Positions 36,373 to 44,460 of a stretch of DNA of 64,000 nt are shown piece after piece. Below the pieces are notes generated by a model. It was not told the DNA's origin and did no database searches. It saw only the letters and a list, made by a program, of their open reading frames with translations. Location of the stretch: NCBI RefSeq assembly GCF_000192475.1, contig NZ_AEYW01000004.1, positions 62,001 through 126,000 on the forward strand, read 5' to 3'. Position 1 is the first letter of the stretch. Each line of letters opens with the position of its first letter. Position numbers and translations under genes: made by a program. Source of the DNA: Ruegeria conchae (GTDB lineage: Bacteria; Pseudomonadota; Alphaproteobacteria; Rhodobacterales; Rhodobacteraceae).

Positions 36373-36660
36373 TCAGTAGAAATAGACCGCATTGTTGATC
36401 AGGATGATCCGCAGGGCATAGACCCCGATCAGCACGACAAGAGGCGTCAGATCCAGACCGCCCATGTTGGGCAGGATGCGACGGATGGGGCTATAAATCG
36501 GTTCTAATATCCGGTTCAGCCCGTACCAGATTTGCGCCACCAGTTGCTGGTGCAGGTTAAGAACCTGAAAGTTGATCAGCCAACTCATGATCACATGGGC
36601 AAGAATGATGAACCAGACAATGTCTAGGATCAAAAGCAGGATTTGGATCAGCGACAGCAT
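36373..36660 (-). CDS. YggT family membrane protein
   Basis: 95 residues with two hydrophobic regions: LIQILLLILDIVWFIILAHVIMSWLI and PLVVLIGVYALRIILI, flanking the family signature NRILEPIYSPIRRILPNMGGLDLTPL. Inner-membrane protein linked to osmotic tolerance or cell-division functions in other bacteria. ATG 36660 has GGAG upstream; an earlier start at 36678 lacks one. Confidence 0.85.
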   Translation of the reverse strand: MLSLIQILLLILDIVWFIILAHVIMSWLINFQVLNLHQQLVAQIWYGLNRILEPIYSPIRRILPNMGGLDLTPLVVLIGVYALRIILINNAVYFY

Positions 36661-36789
36661 GGGCACTCCGTTCGTCAATTGCCCAGAGACCTAAGCGCGC
36701 CTGCGCCAAAGAGCAAGTCTGCAGCAACACAACGCTTGCGAATTACCACAAAGCCCCTTCTTATGAATTCAACAAAAACAGGGGCAGAA

Positions 36790-38157
36790 ATGGCGGAAAT
36801 TTCCAAGCGCAAGCGCATCTGGGGCTGGTGGTTTTTCGACTGGGCTTCGCAGCCCTATCACACCTTGCTGGTGACCTTTGTATTTGGCCCATATTTTGTA
36901 AGTGTTGCTGCACAGTATTATCTGACATCAGGTCTGGTGGAGGAGGCTGCCAAGGCGCAGGCGCAGGTTGTCTGGGCGAACGGCATGACCATTATCGGGC
37001 TGATCATTGCCTTTGGTGCGCCATTGCTGGGCGCGATGGCAGATGTCTCAGGTCGGCGTATCCCTTGGATATTTGGTTTTTCGCTGATGTACGCGGTGGG
37101 ATCCTCGGCGCTTTGGTACACGATGCCTGATGGCTCGAATATGTGGCTGATGATTTCGGCCTTTGGGCTGGGCTTTGTGGGGGCCGAATATGCGCTAATC
37201 TTCATCAATTCTCAGCTGCCCGATTTGGGGGATGACAGTGAGGTCGGTGAGATCTCGGGATCAGGTTTTGCGTTTGGCTATTTCGGAGGACTGCTGTCGC
37301 TGGCGATTATGCTGGCACTGTTCGTCGAGCAGCCCAATGGCAAAACCCTGATCGGGATGGACCCGATGTTCGGTCTGGATGCGGCAACGCAGGAAGGTAC
37401 TCGGTTTGTCGGGCCCTTCACAGCCGGGTGGTTCATCCTGTTCATGGTGCCGTATTTTCTTTGGGTCAGGGACGACACGAACACTGATAAACAAGGCAGC
37501 GTGGGCGAAGCCTTGCGGTTGCTGGGAAAATCCGTCGCTGCCTTGCGTCATCGGGTGAGCCTGGCGACATATCTTGGGTCGTCGATGTTCTACCGCGACG
37601 CTCTGAACGGGCTATATACCTTTGGTGGAACATACGCTGCGCTGGTCCTGGAATGGGATATCGTCAAGATCGGTGTGTTCGGGATCGTCAGCGTACTGGC
37701 TTCGGCCATCTTCGCATGGGTCGGCGGTAAGATGGATCGGAAATACGGCCCTAAACCAGTGATACTGGTCGCCATATGGGTTTTGATCTTTGTCTGCCTG
37801 ACGGTTGTGTCGATGGATCGAACACAGATTTACGGAATTTCATTGCCCGAAGGCTCTGGCCTGCCGGATATGGCGTTCTTCGGGTGCGGAATTCTGATTG
37901 GCGGTATGGGAGGTATCCTGCAATCGGCTAGCCGATCTATGATGGTGCGCCATACTGATCCCGCCACCCCGGTTGAAAGTTTTGGGCTTTATGGGCTTTC
38001 GGGTCGGGCAACCGCCTTTGCAGCGCCACTTTTGATCGGGATAGCAACGGCAGTGACCGGTAGTGCAAGACTAGGGGTGTCACCGATCATACTGTTGTTT
38101 ATTCTAGGACTAGTCCTGATGCGCTGGGTGAAACCGGAAGGGGATCAGAGCAGATGA
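36790..38157 (+). CDS. MFS transporter, UMF1/Atg22-like
   Basis: 455 residues with about twelve hydrophobic segments. The UMF1 hallmark WWFFDWASQPYHTLLVTFVFGPYF occurs at residues 12-35, with PLLGAMADVSGRRIPWIF near 83. Permease of unknown substrate. The ATG at 36790 (MAEISKRKR) sits after GGGGCAG; an ATG nine codons upstream is an alternative. Ends in an ATGA overlap with mepA. Confidence 0.82.
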   Translation: MAEISKRKRIWGWWFFDWASQPYHTLLVTFVFGPYFVSVAAQYYLTSGLVEEAAKAQAQVVWANGMTIIGLIIAFGAPLLGAMADVSGRRIPWIFGFSLMYAVGSSALWYTMPDGSNMWLMISAFGLGFVGAEYALIFINSQLPDLGDDSEVGEISGSGFAFGYFGGLLSLAIMLALFVEQPNGKTLIGMDPMFGLDAATQEGTRFVGPFTAGWFILFMVPYFLWVRDDTNTDKQGSVGEALRLLGKSVAALRHRVSLATYLGSSMFYRDALNGLYTFGGTYAALVLEWDIVKIGVFGIVSVLASAIFAWVGGKMDRKYGPKPVILVAIWVLIFVCLTVVSMDRTQIYGISLPEGSGLPDMAFFGCGILIGGMGGILQSASRSMMVRHTDPATPVESFGLYGLSGRATAFAAPLLIGIATAVTGSARLGVSPIILLFILGLVLMRWVKPEGDQSR

Positions 38158-39017
38158 TTTTATTACGTTTTTTAGCTGTCTTAACGGTGATGACACTTGC
38201 AGGCGCGGCAGGGGCGCAACCGCTGGCCAAGCAATTGTTCGGGGCTCAGAAGGTGGGGTCTCAGCAAAAATCAGCGGCTTTCGGCAGTTATTCGCGCGGG
38301 TGCGCTGCAGGGTCGGTGCAATTGCCCGAAACTGGGCCAACATGGCAGGCGATGCGCCTGTCGCGCAATCGCAACTGGGGGCATCCGCAGGCGATCGACT
38401 ATGTTCAGGATCTCAGTCGGTTTGCAGCCAAGCAACCGGGGTGGAACGGTCTTTATATTGGCGATATCAGCCAACCACGGGGCGGGCCAATGACCTCTGG
38501 CCATCGCTCTCACCAATTAGGGCTGGATATCGACATATGGATGCTGCCGGGCGACAACATGCGCCTTAGCCGAAAGGCGCGCGAGAATATCTCGTCCATA
38601 TCCTTACGCCGCGCGAACGGCGCCTATGTGAACGGCAACTGGACCAAGCAGCATCATGCGGTGTTGCGCGAAGCCGCCAAGGACAAGCGCGTTGCCCGGA
38701 TCTTTGTGTTCCCTGGTGCCAAGGTGCAGATGTGCAATGACGAGAAGGGCAACAAAGCCTATCTGCGTAAAATCCGGCCGTGGTGGGGGCACCACTATCA
38801 TTTTCATGTGCGTCTGAAATGCCCAAGGGGATCGAAAGGCTGCGTCAATCAGGATCCACCTCCCAAGGGCGATGGCTGTGCAGAAGCGGAACAGTGGGTC
38901 CGCAATATCCTCAACCCGCCTCCACCCGATCCAAATGCGCCTCCACCAAAGAAACGACGAGAATACCGTCTGGCTGACTTGCCCCAGCAATGTACCGCTG
39001 TTTTGCAAGCCAACTGA
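38154..39017 (+). CDS. mepA: Penicillin-insensitive murein endopeptidase (peptidase M74)
   Basis: 287 residues: signal peptide (about 1-21, ending GAAGA), then the M74 domain with zinc-site motifs SGHRSHQLGLDIDIW and HHYHFHVRL and several conserved cysteines (SYSRGCAAGS, MCND, KCPRGSKGC). Cleaves D-alanyl-meso-diaminopimelyl cross-links in the periplasm. The C-terminal part has a proline-rich stretch (PPPPDPNAPPPKKRR). Confidence 0.93.
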   Translation: MILLRFLAVLTVMTLAGAAGAQPLAKQLFGAQKVGSQQKSAAFGSYSRGCAAGSVQLPETGPTWQAMRLSRNRNWGHPQAIDYVQDLSRFAAKQPGWNGLYIGDISQPRGGPMTSGHRSHQLGLDIDIWMLPGDNMRLSRKARENISSISLRRANGAYVNGNWTKQHHAVLREAAKDKRVARIFVFPGAKVQMCNDEKGNKAYLRKIRPWWGHHYHFHVRLKCPRGSKGCVNQDPPPKGDGCAEAEQWVRNILNPPPPDPNAPPPKKRREYRLADLPQQCTAVLQAN

Positions 39018-39874
39018 TATCAGCGCTGCTGCTAACCGGGCAGGTTTGGGCAGTCGAGCTAAAGCGGGATTCGTTGCTCGACATTTACGTCTGGCGCAAC
39101 ACTTCTGATTGGTTTGGTGGATTTTCGGCGATTCACATCGCAGAAGGCGGCGAACGTTTGATCGCGATCAGTGACCGGTCAAGGCTGATCACAGCGCGGA
39201 TCAATCGGGACGGTGATAAGATCATCGGTATCGAAATTCTCGGGCAATGGCCAATCCTGTCCAGCAACGGGCGCGCCCTGAAGGGACGGGCAGGGGATTC
39301 CGAAGGGATTGCGGTTGCCTCGGATGAAAGCATCTACATCTCGTTCGAAGGTGTTCACCGCATCGCACATTATACGGCGCACAACACAAATACACGGGTT
39401 CTGCCGCGTCCACGAGAGTTTCTGAATTTGGACCGCAACGGGTCATTCGAGGCGCTGGCGATCGACAATCGGGGACGGCTTTACACACTGACTGAAAAAA
39501 GCAGAACCCTTCGCGGGGATATCCCGATCTATCGTTGGGATGGCAGCCGCTGGTCAACGCCCTTTGTTCTGCCCGCGCGCGGAAAGTTCCTACCAGTTGC
39601 CGCTGAATTCGGTCCTGACGGGAGGTTTTATGTACTTGAGCGTGCCGTTGCATTCATAGGCTTTCGAACGCGCCTGCGTCGATGGGAGATTGTCAATGAT
39701 GCCCCTCAGTCCGAAGAAGTGTTACTTGAAACCGGCTCCGGACTTCACGACAACCTCGAAGGATTGTCGATCTGGCGCGACGGTCAGATGCGTTTGCGCG
39801 CTACAATGATCTCGGACGACAACTTTCTGGCACTGCAACGGACAGAAGTGGTTGAATACCTGTTGCCCGATTGA
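38990..39874 (+). CDS. Exported esterase-like/phytase-like domain protein
   Basis: 294 residues with an N-terminal signal peptide (cleavage after about QVWA) and a beta-propeller-like sequence with repeated short strand motifs: GGFSAIHIAEGGERLIAISD, DSEGIAVASDESIYISFEG, FEALAIDNRGRLYTLTE, DNLEGLSIWRDG. This is the pattern of the esterase-like activity of phytase domain (PF13449). Activity and substrate are unknown. The start overlaps the mepA end by 28 bases. Confidence 0.75.
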   Translation: MYRCFASQLISALLLTGQVWAVELKRDSLLDIYVWRNTSDWFGGFSAIHIAEGGERLIAISDRSRLITARINRDGDKIIGIEILGQWPILSSNGRALKGRAGDSEGIAVASDESIYISFEGVHRIAHYTAHNTNTRVLPRPREFLNLDRNGSFEALAIDNRGRLYTLTEKSRTLRGDIPIYRWDGSRWSTPFVLPARGKFLPVAAEFGPDGRFYVLERAVAFIGFRTRLRRWEIVNDAPQSEEVLLETGSGLHDNLEGLSIWRDGQMRLRATMISDDNFLALQRTEVVEYLLPD

Positions 39875-39965
39875 CAGGTCGTTATCAAAGGTCTAAACGC
39901 ACGGCCTGCCTTGGGATGAACCTGGGGCCAAGTCGCCGCTACCTTGTCAAAACGGGCATCTGAAA

Positions 39966-40613
39966 ATGCAACGCAGCTTTATTCCCGGCATCATTGCCAT
40001 GGCCGCCATTGTCGTGGCCTCAAACATCCTGGTCCAGTTCCTCATCTTTGATGGGCTGTTGACCTGGGGTGCTTTCACTTATCCGCTGGCCTTCCTGGTC
40101 ACGGACATCATGAATCGCGTCTATGGCGTAGGTCCGGCCCGCAAGGTCGTGTTCGCCGGTTTTGTCACCGGTATCATCTGCTCGCTGATCGGCAGCCAGA
40201 TCATGCTGCAGGGTGACGGCTTCACCTATGCCGCCGTACCGCTGCGGATTGCCGTCGCCTCGGGCACCGCGTTTCTGATCGCACAACTGACCGATGTCAC
40301 CGTGTTCAATTCACTGCGTGGCGGACGCTGGTGGCGCGCACCGCTGGTCTCGACGCTGGTTGGGTCCGCACTGGACACCGCGCTGTTCTTCACCATCGCC
40401 TTCTCGGCTTCGGTCACCTTCTTTGGTGCCAATGCTGACGCTGCTATCAGTTGGGCGTGGGAGCCTGTGCCGTTCATGTTGTCTGGCCCGATGGCGCCGC
40501 TCTGGGTGACACTGGCTTTCGCAGATTGGCTTGTGAAACTGTCACTGGCTTTGATCGCGTTGATTCCGTTCAAAGTGATCGTTGCCCGCTTGACCGCTGC
40601 ACAGCCTGCGTAA
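39966..40613 (+). CDS. Queuosine precursor transporter (YhhQ/VUT family)
   Basis: 215 residues, about six hydrophobic segments, with the family signature FTYPLAFLVTDIMNRVYG near residues 37-54 and VASNILVQF near 18. Imports a queuosine precursor (preQ0/preQ1) for tRNA modification. No preQ1 riboswitch pattern is visible in the 91-base gap upstream. Confidence 0.88.
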   Translation: MQRSFIPGIIAMAAIVVASNILVQFLIFDGLLTWGAFTYPLAFLVTDIMNRVYGVGPARKVVFAGFVTGIICSLIGSQIMLQGDGFTYAAVPLRIAVASGTAFLIAQLTDVTVFNSLRGGRWWRAPLVSTLVGSALDTALFFTIAFSASVTFFGANADAAISWAWEPVPFMLSGPMAPLWVTLAFADWLVKLSLALIALIPFKVIVARLTAAQPA

Positions 40614-40673
40614 AAAAGTTCTTTGAGATTGGCACAAGTTGTGTCACGCTCCTTTCTAACCGCAACAGATAGA

Positions 40674-40689
40674 AAAGGAGGTGATCCAG
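40674..40689 (+). promoter_or_regulatory. Extended Shine-Dalgarno, perfect complement of 16S rRNA 3' end
   Basis: AAAGGAGGTGATCCAG pairs base for base with the last 16 bases expected for alphaproteobacterial 16S rRNA (CTGGATCACCTCCTTT). Ordinary SDs pair over 4-8 bases. A GTG start codon follows at normal spacing (GGAGG ends at 40681, GTG at 40689). Confidence 0.8.
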
Positions 40690-40745
40690 TGTCGAGAAAG
40701 AGATTGGAGAGAGGTGTCGGAACAACCGGGGGGATCGCCTGTTAA
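40689..40745 (+). CDS. 18-residue mini-ORF behind the extended SD
   Basis: GTG start, then MSRKRLERGVGTTGGIAC and TAA. Three of the first eight codons are AGA, a rare arginine codon in high-GC alphaproteobacteria. The peptide is basic at the N-terminus with no hydrophobic core, so it is not an obvious toxin or membrane peptide. It may act as a leader peptide; coding is suggested only by the exceptional SD and correct spacing. Confidence 0.35.
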   Translation: MSRKRLERGVGTTGGIAC

Positions 40746-40815
40746 GGCAGCCCTTGGCGGAGCGCTCGCTCCGGCTGGTCGATTGATCTAACCGACCCCA
40801 CCTCCTGGACTTTCG

Positions 40816-40850
40816 AAGGGCCGTCCCACCGGGGCGGCCCTTTCTGTTTT
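40816..40850 (+). terminator. Strong rho-independent terminator 27 bases before arfB
   Basis: AAGGGCCGTCCC (40816-40827) pairs with GGGGCGGCCCTT (40831-40842) over a 3-base loop with one G-U pair, followed by TCTGTTTT. It ends the upstream transcript or acts as an attenuator for arfB. Confidence 0.85.
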
Positions 40851-40876
40851 CACCTGTGCCTAGTATGGTCTGACCC

Positions 40877-41296
40877 ATGTTGCGCATCAACGACGATATC
40901 ACCCTGCAAGACTGGGAAATGACGGAAAGCTTTGTGCGGTCTTCTGGTCCGGGTGGGCAGAACGTGAACAAGGTATCGACAGCAGTTGAATTGCGGTTCG
41001 AAGCAGCGCGCTCACCCTCCTTGCCCGACCCGGTCAAAAATCGATTGAAACGTATTGCTGGTCGGCGATGGACTAAGGACGGAGCGATTGTCATCCAATG
41101 CGAAGATACCCGTTCCCAGGCCCGCAACCGCGAGATTGCGCGCGCCCGGCTGGGGGAACTGATTGCCCGCGCCTTGGTCAAACCCAAGCGTAGGATTGCA
41201 ACGAAACCGACCTATGGCTCGGTCAAGCGTCGATTGGCAGCCAAAAAAGCACGCGGCGATGTAAAGGCGCTGCGGGGCAAAGTGTCCGAAGAATGA
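40877..41296 (+). CDS. arfB: Alternative ribosome-rescue factor ArfB (peptidyl-tRNA hydrolase)
   Basis: 139 residues with the catalytic GGQ motif in SSGPGGQNVNKVSTAVEL (residues 22-39), typical short release-factor length, and the lysine/arginine-rich tail (PKRRIATKPTYGSVKRRLAAKKARG) that enters the mRNA channel of stalled ribosomes. Hydrolyses peptidyl-tRNA on non-stop ribosomes. No SD precedes the ATG; a TAGTAT hexamer at 40861-40866 could give a nearly leaderless mRNA. smpB, the other rescue pathway, is 3.2 kb downstream. Confidence 0.92.
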   Translation: MLRINDDITLQDWEMTESFVRSSGPGGQNVNKVSTAVELRFEAARSPSLPDPVKNRLKRIAGRRWTKDGAIVIQCEDTRSQARNREIARARLGELIARALVKPKRRIATKPTYGSVKRRLAAKKARGDVKALRGKVSEE

Positions 41297-41356
41297 ACTG
41301 GCATCTCGGCTCTTGGTTGATAGTCTGACCCGCAACAAGGGCAGGAGGGCAACAAC

Positions 41357-42103
41357 ATGAGGCTGGAGGGTAAAACCGCAATCGTGACCGGTGGTGCATC
41401 CGGGTTCGGTGCGGGAATTGTGCAAAAGTTCCTTTCCGAAGGTGCCCGCGTTATGATTGCCGATATCAATGGCGATGCCGCCCGCGATATGGCCGCTGCA
41501 TTGGGCCAGGATGCCATTTCTCAGCAAGTTGACGTCTCGGATGAGGACTCCGTTCAGGCCATGGCTGATGTCGTACAAAGTGTTTTCGGATCGCTTGATG
41601 TTCTGGTGAACAATGCGGGCGTGACTCATATGCCAACGCCACTGGAAGAGGTCAGTGAAGCTGACTTCGACCGGGTTTTTGCAGTGAACATGAAATCTGT
41701 CTACCTAACAGCGCGCGCTTTTGTGCCGGGCATGAAGGCGCGCGGTATGGGCGCGATCCTGAACGTGGCCTCAACAGCAGGTCTGTCGCCGCGCCCCAAT
41801 CTGAATTGGTATAACGCGTCCAAAGGTTGGATGATCACGGCAACAAAAACGATGGCGGTGGAACTCGCCCCATCGGGCGTACGTGTCAATGCGATCTGTC
41901 CGGTGGCAGGAGAAACGCCTCTGCTGAAATCCTTCATGGGCGAAGACACACCGGAAATTCGCGCCAAGTTCCTCTCGACCATCCCGCTGGGCCGCTTTTC
42001 GACCCCTGAAGACATGGCCAACGCCGCCTGTTTCCTGTGCTCGGACGAGGCCAGCATGATCACGGGCACCGCGCTTGAGGTGGATGGGGGCCGATGCATC
42101 TGA
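41357..42103 (+). CDS. Short-chain dehydrogenase/reductase (FabG-like)
   Basis: 248 residues: cofactor motif TGGASGFG (residues 11-18), NNAG near 89, catalytic serine in NVASTAG, active-site YNASK near 154, C-terminal GTALEVDGGRCI. NAD(P)-dependent reductase of unknown substrate. Preceded by GCAGGAGGGC. Single gene ahead of the P1 peptidase, with which it may be co-transcribed. Confidence 0.85.
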   Translation: MRLEGKTAIVTGGASGFGAGIVQKFLSEGARVMIADINGDAARDMAAALGQDAISQQVDVSDEDSVQAMADVVQSVFGSLDVLVNNAGVTHMPTPLEEVSEADFDRVFAVNMKSVYLTARAFVPGMKARGMGAILNVASTAGLSPRPNLNWYNASKGWMITATKTMAVELAPSGVRVNAICPVAGETPLLKSFMGEDTPEIRAKFLSTIPLGRFSTPEDMANAACFLCSDEASMITGTALEVDGGRCI

Positions 42104-42123
42104 TCCGCTCTTCATTTGGCCAT

Positions 42124-42142
42124 AAATATCCCCGCCGGAGGC
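42124..42142. repeat. Possible short intergenic repeat element
   Basis: AAATATCCCCGCCGGAGGC lies between two genes. I recall very similar strings as frequent intergenic elements in roseobacter genomes; a second copy was not found in this window, so the repeat status rests on memory alone. Confidence 0.3.
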
Positions 42143-42185
42143 AGCGCGAAGCGGCGCGCTTATCTGCCCAAAATTAGAGGTTTCG

Positions 42186-43199
42186 ATGACACCCGGCCCC
42201 AAAAACCTGATCACCGATGTCCCGGGCCTGAAGGTCGGCAATGCGCAGGATGATGCGTTGAAATCGGGCACAACCGTCTTGACTGCGGATCACCCTTTCA
42301 CGGCTTCGGTGCATGTTATGGGTGGGGCGCCGGGCACGCGTGAAACCGATCTCTTGGCGGCCGACAAGTCCGTTGACCGGGTTGATGCGATTGCGCTTTC
42401 CGGTGGATCGGCCTTTGGGCTGGATGCCTGTTCGGGTGTATCCGATGCCTTGCGCGCAGAGGGGCGCGGTTTTGTAGCTGGTTCGGCCATCGTCCCGATT
42501 GTGCCGGGGGCGATTCTGTTCGATTTGCTTAATGGCGGAGATAAAGACTGGGTCGAAAACCCCTATCGCGCGCTGGGGAAAGCCGCATATCTAAACGCCT
42601 CACCACAATTTGAACTGGGGACTGCCGGGGCCGGAACCGGCGCATTGGCGGCAATGCATAAGGGAGGACTGGGCTCGGCCTCGCTAGTACTTGAGGATGG
42701 AACAACTGTTGGCGCACTGGTTGCAGCCAACCCGCTGGGCAGTGTGAGTACGCCGGGAGATCGCCATTTTTGGGCGGCTCCATTCGAGATCGGTTCCGAG
42801 TTTGGCGGGCATGGTCCAGATCCGGCCTCGGGTCTTGGCCGCATCCACACTAGCCGCAAGGCGGAAGCCATGAAACCAGCCCAACCAGATCGGACAAACA
42901 CAACCATTGCTATCGTTGCGACCGACGCTGCACTGACTAAACCGCAATGTCAGCGAATCGCGGTGGCTGCCCATGATGGCATCGCCCGCGCCATTGTTCC
43001 CGCGCACACGCCCGGCGATGGAGATCTTGTATTTGGCCTCAGCACAGCTGCCCGTGAAGTTGAGGTCGAAGCAATGGCGATGATCGGCCACGCGGCCTCA
43101 ATCTGTCTGGCGCGGGCGATTGCGCGCGCGGTCTATTTGGCGTCACCCAGTGCAGGCGATCTTCTGCCCTGCTGGTCTGCCGTACATGACTTAAGTTAA
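42186..43199 (+). CDS. P1-family (DmpA-like) aminopeptidase
   Basis: 337 residues. Family features: LITDVPGLKVGNAQDD near the N-terminus, LSGGSAFGLDACSGVSDALR near 72, and the autoprocessing site in RTNTTIAIVATDAALTK, where cleavage before a threonine creates the nucleophile of the mature beta chain. Cytoplasmic enzyme that trims N-terminal residues from small peptides or amides. Length is usual. Confidence 0.85.
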   Translation: MTPGPKNLITDVPGLKVGNAQDDALKSGTTVLTADHPFTASVHVMGGAPGTRETDLLAADKSVDRVDAIALSGGSAFGLDACSGVSDALRAEGRGFVAGSAIVPIVPGAILFDLLNGGDKDWVENPYRALGKAAYLNASPQFELGTAGAGTGALAAMHKGGLGSASLVLEDGTTVGALVAANPLGSVSTPGDRHFWAAPFEIGSEFGGHGPDPASGLGRIHTSRKAEAMKPAQPDRTNTTIAIVATDAALTKPQCQRIAVAAHDGIARAIVPAHTPGDGDLVFGLSTAAREVEVEAMAMIGHAASICLARAIARAVYLASPSAGDLLPCWSAVHDLS

Positions 43200-43312
43200 G
43201 GACGAACTAGTCTCTGCTGTGACACAGTGCCCTCGCGCGGCAATCTGCGCGTTGACTCTCTGCTGCGCCAAAGGTCCCTTCTGTGCAGCCAATTCGTATC
43301 GGAGCAAAAGCT

Positions 43313-43726
43313 ATGAATCGTATCCTTGCCACCGCAATTGCTGGTCTGCTGGCCCTTCCCGCCTATGCTGAAGGTGACGCCGAAGCTGGCAAGAAAGCCT
43401 TTAACAAATGCAAATCCTGTCACCTGATCGCTGATCCCGCCGGTGAAGTGATCGTCAAAGGCGGCAAGACCGGACCGAACCTCTATGGTGTTGCGGGTCG
43501 CACCGCTGGCACTGTCGAAGGGTTCAAATACGGCGACAGCATTGTTGAAGCGGGTGAAAACGGCTTGGTCTGGGATGAAGAGACTTTTGTTTCTTACGCC
43601 CAGGACCCCAAAGCGTTTCTGAAAGATTATCTGGGTGAAACCTCGGCCAAGTCAAAAATGACCTTTAAACTGAAAAAGGGCGCTGAAGACGTTTACGCTT
43701 ATATCGTGAGCGTTTCGGGCGAATAA
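43313..43726 (+). CDS. Class I c-type cytochrome (c2/c550-like)
   Basis: 137 residues: signal peptide ending about PAYA, heme-binding CKSCH at residues 33-37, and an axial methionine in KSKMTFKLK near 115. A periplasmic electron carrier, probably to a terminal oxidase. ATG 43313 follows GGAGC; an in-frame start ten codons earlier would spoil the signal peptide. Monocistronic with its own terminator. Confidence 0.88.
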   Translation: MNRILATAIAGLLALPAYAEGDAEAGKKAFNKCKSCHLIADPAGEVIVKGGKTGPNLYGVAGRTAGTVEGFKYGDSIVEAGENGLVWDEETFVSYAQDPKAFLKDYLGETSAKSKMTFKLKKGAEDVYAYIVSVSGE

Positions 43727-43758
43727 CCAGGTTCGCCTAGATCATGTATAATGGTGCA

Positions 43759-43783
43759 AAAGGCCGCAGCCCCTGCGGCCTTT
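43759..43783 (+). terminator. Terminator after the cytochrome gene
   Basis: AAAGGCCGCAG (43759-43769) pairs perfectly with CTGCGGCCTTT (43773-43783) over a 3-base loop. Confidence 0.85.
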
Positions 43784-43873
43784 CGTGCGATTGAATGATG
43801 CCTCCATCGGCGTCACTTTGGATAAAAACCGGTATGACTTTGAGCGCCGGGATTCGCCAACAGGAGACGACAG

Positions 43874-44416
43874 ATGGGAATCATGATCCCGGCCTGGGTT
43901 GAAGGCGAACTGACCCCCGTTGACAAGCTTGAGGCACACGAAAAAGGCCTCAAGCACAAGGCCGTATCGGTCTTCGTTGTGCGCGGAACCGAGATTTTGC
44001 TGCAGCGCAGGGCGATGGGCAAATATCACACACCGGGTCTTTGGGCGAATACCTGCTGCACACATCCAGATTGGGAAGAAAGCGCCTCGCATTGCGCGGT
44101 ACGTCGTTTGCGCGAGGAGCTGGGGATTACCGGACTATATCCTGAGTATCGCCACAAGCTTGAATATCACGCCGACGTTGGCAACGGCATGGTTGAGAAC
44201 GAGGTGGTCGATGTCTTTCTGGCGCACGTGCGTGGACCATTGAAAATAGAGCCTAATCCTGACGAAGTGATGGATATTCGTTGGGTCGACTATCACGATC
44301 TGCTGGCTGAGGTGAAACGGCACCCGGACCGTTTTACGCCATGGCTCAAGATTTATCTGCACAACCACGCGGATACGATCTTTGGGCCTGACTTGATTAT
44401 CTCAGCCAAATCGTAA
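43874..44416 (+). CDS. idi: Isopentenyl-diphosphate delta-isomerase (type 1)
   Basis: 180 residues of the Nudix fold: catalytic cysteine in [11 protein letters not shown] near residues 60-70, Nudix-like RRLREELGI, and active-site Glu in [10 protein letters not shown]. It interconverts IPP and DMAPP for carotenoid, quinone and bacteriochlorophyll precursors. CAGGAGA at 43860 precedes the ATG. Confidence 0.92.
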   Translation: MGIMIPAWVEGELTPVDKLEAHEKGLKHKAVSVFVVRGTEILLQRRAMGKYHTPGLWANTCCTHPDWEESASHCAVRRLREELGITGLYPEYRHKLEYHADVGNGMVENEVVDVFLAHVRGPLKIEPNPDEVMDIRWVDYHDLLAEVKRHPDRFTPWLKIYLHNHADTIFGPDLIISAKS

Positions 44417-44460
44417 CGCTGTCTTGCAAGGCGCTCGCAAGCGGAATACATCAACGCGTC

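Larger units (their letters stand above)
40665..40850 (+). ncRNA. Putative structured leader or small RNA upstream of arfB
   Basis: About 185 bases with several elements: a 16-base complement of the 16S rRNA 3' end (40674-40689), a mini-ORF (40689-40745), a perfect CGGAGCG/CGCTCCG hairpin (40758-40773) inside CAGCC/GGCTG, a GGTCG/CGACC stem, a CACCTCCT segment (40799-40806) that is complementary to the SD at 40676-40683, and a strong terminator (40816-40850). A weak promoter TTGGCA-N18-TTTCTA starts at 40629. No known RNA family is recognised. Confidence 0.45.

Noticed and set aside
39875..39965. preQ1 riboswitch ahead of the queuosine precursor transporter
   Set aside because: No aptamer-like pseudoknot or A-rich tail could be recognised in the 91 bases.
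40629..40644. Sigma54-like promoter TTGGCAC...GTGT before the small transcript
   Set aside because: The -12 GC doublet is GT and the rest of the -12 element does not fit.
40674..40689. Possible 16S rRNA fragment or rRNA pseudogene
   Set aside because: Only 16 bases match, in reverse complement orientation, with no further 16S sequence beside them; an extended SD explains it better.
42124..42142. Mobile element or REP-type repeat
   Set aside because: Only one copy was seen in this window; it is listed as a possible repeat at low confidence only.
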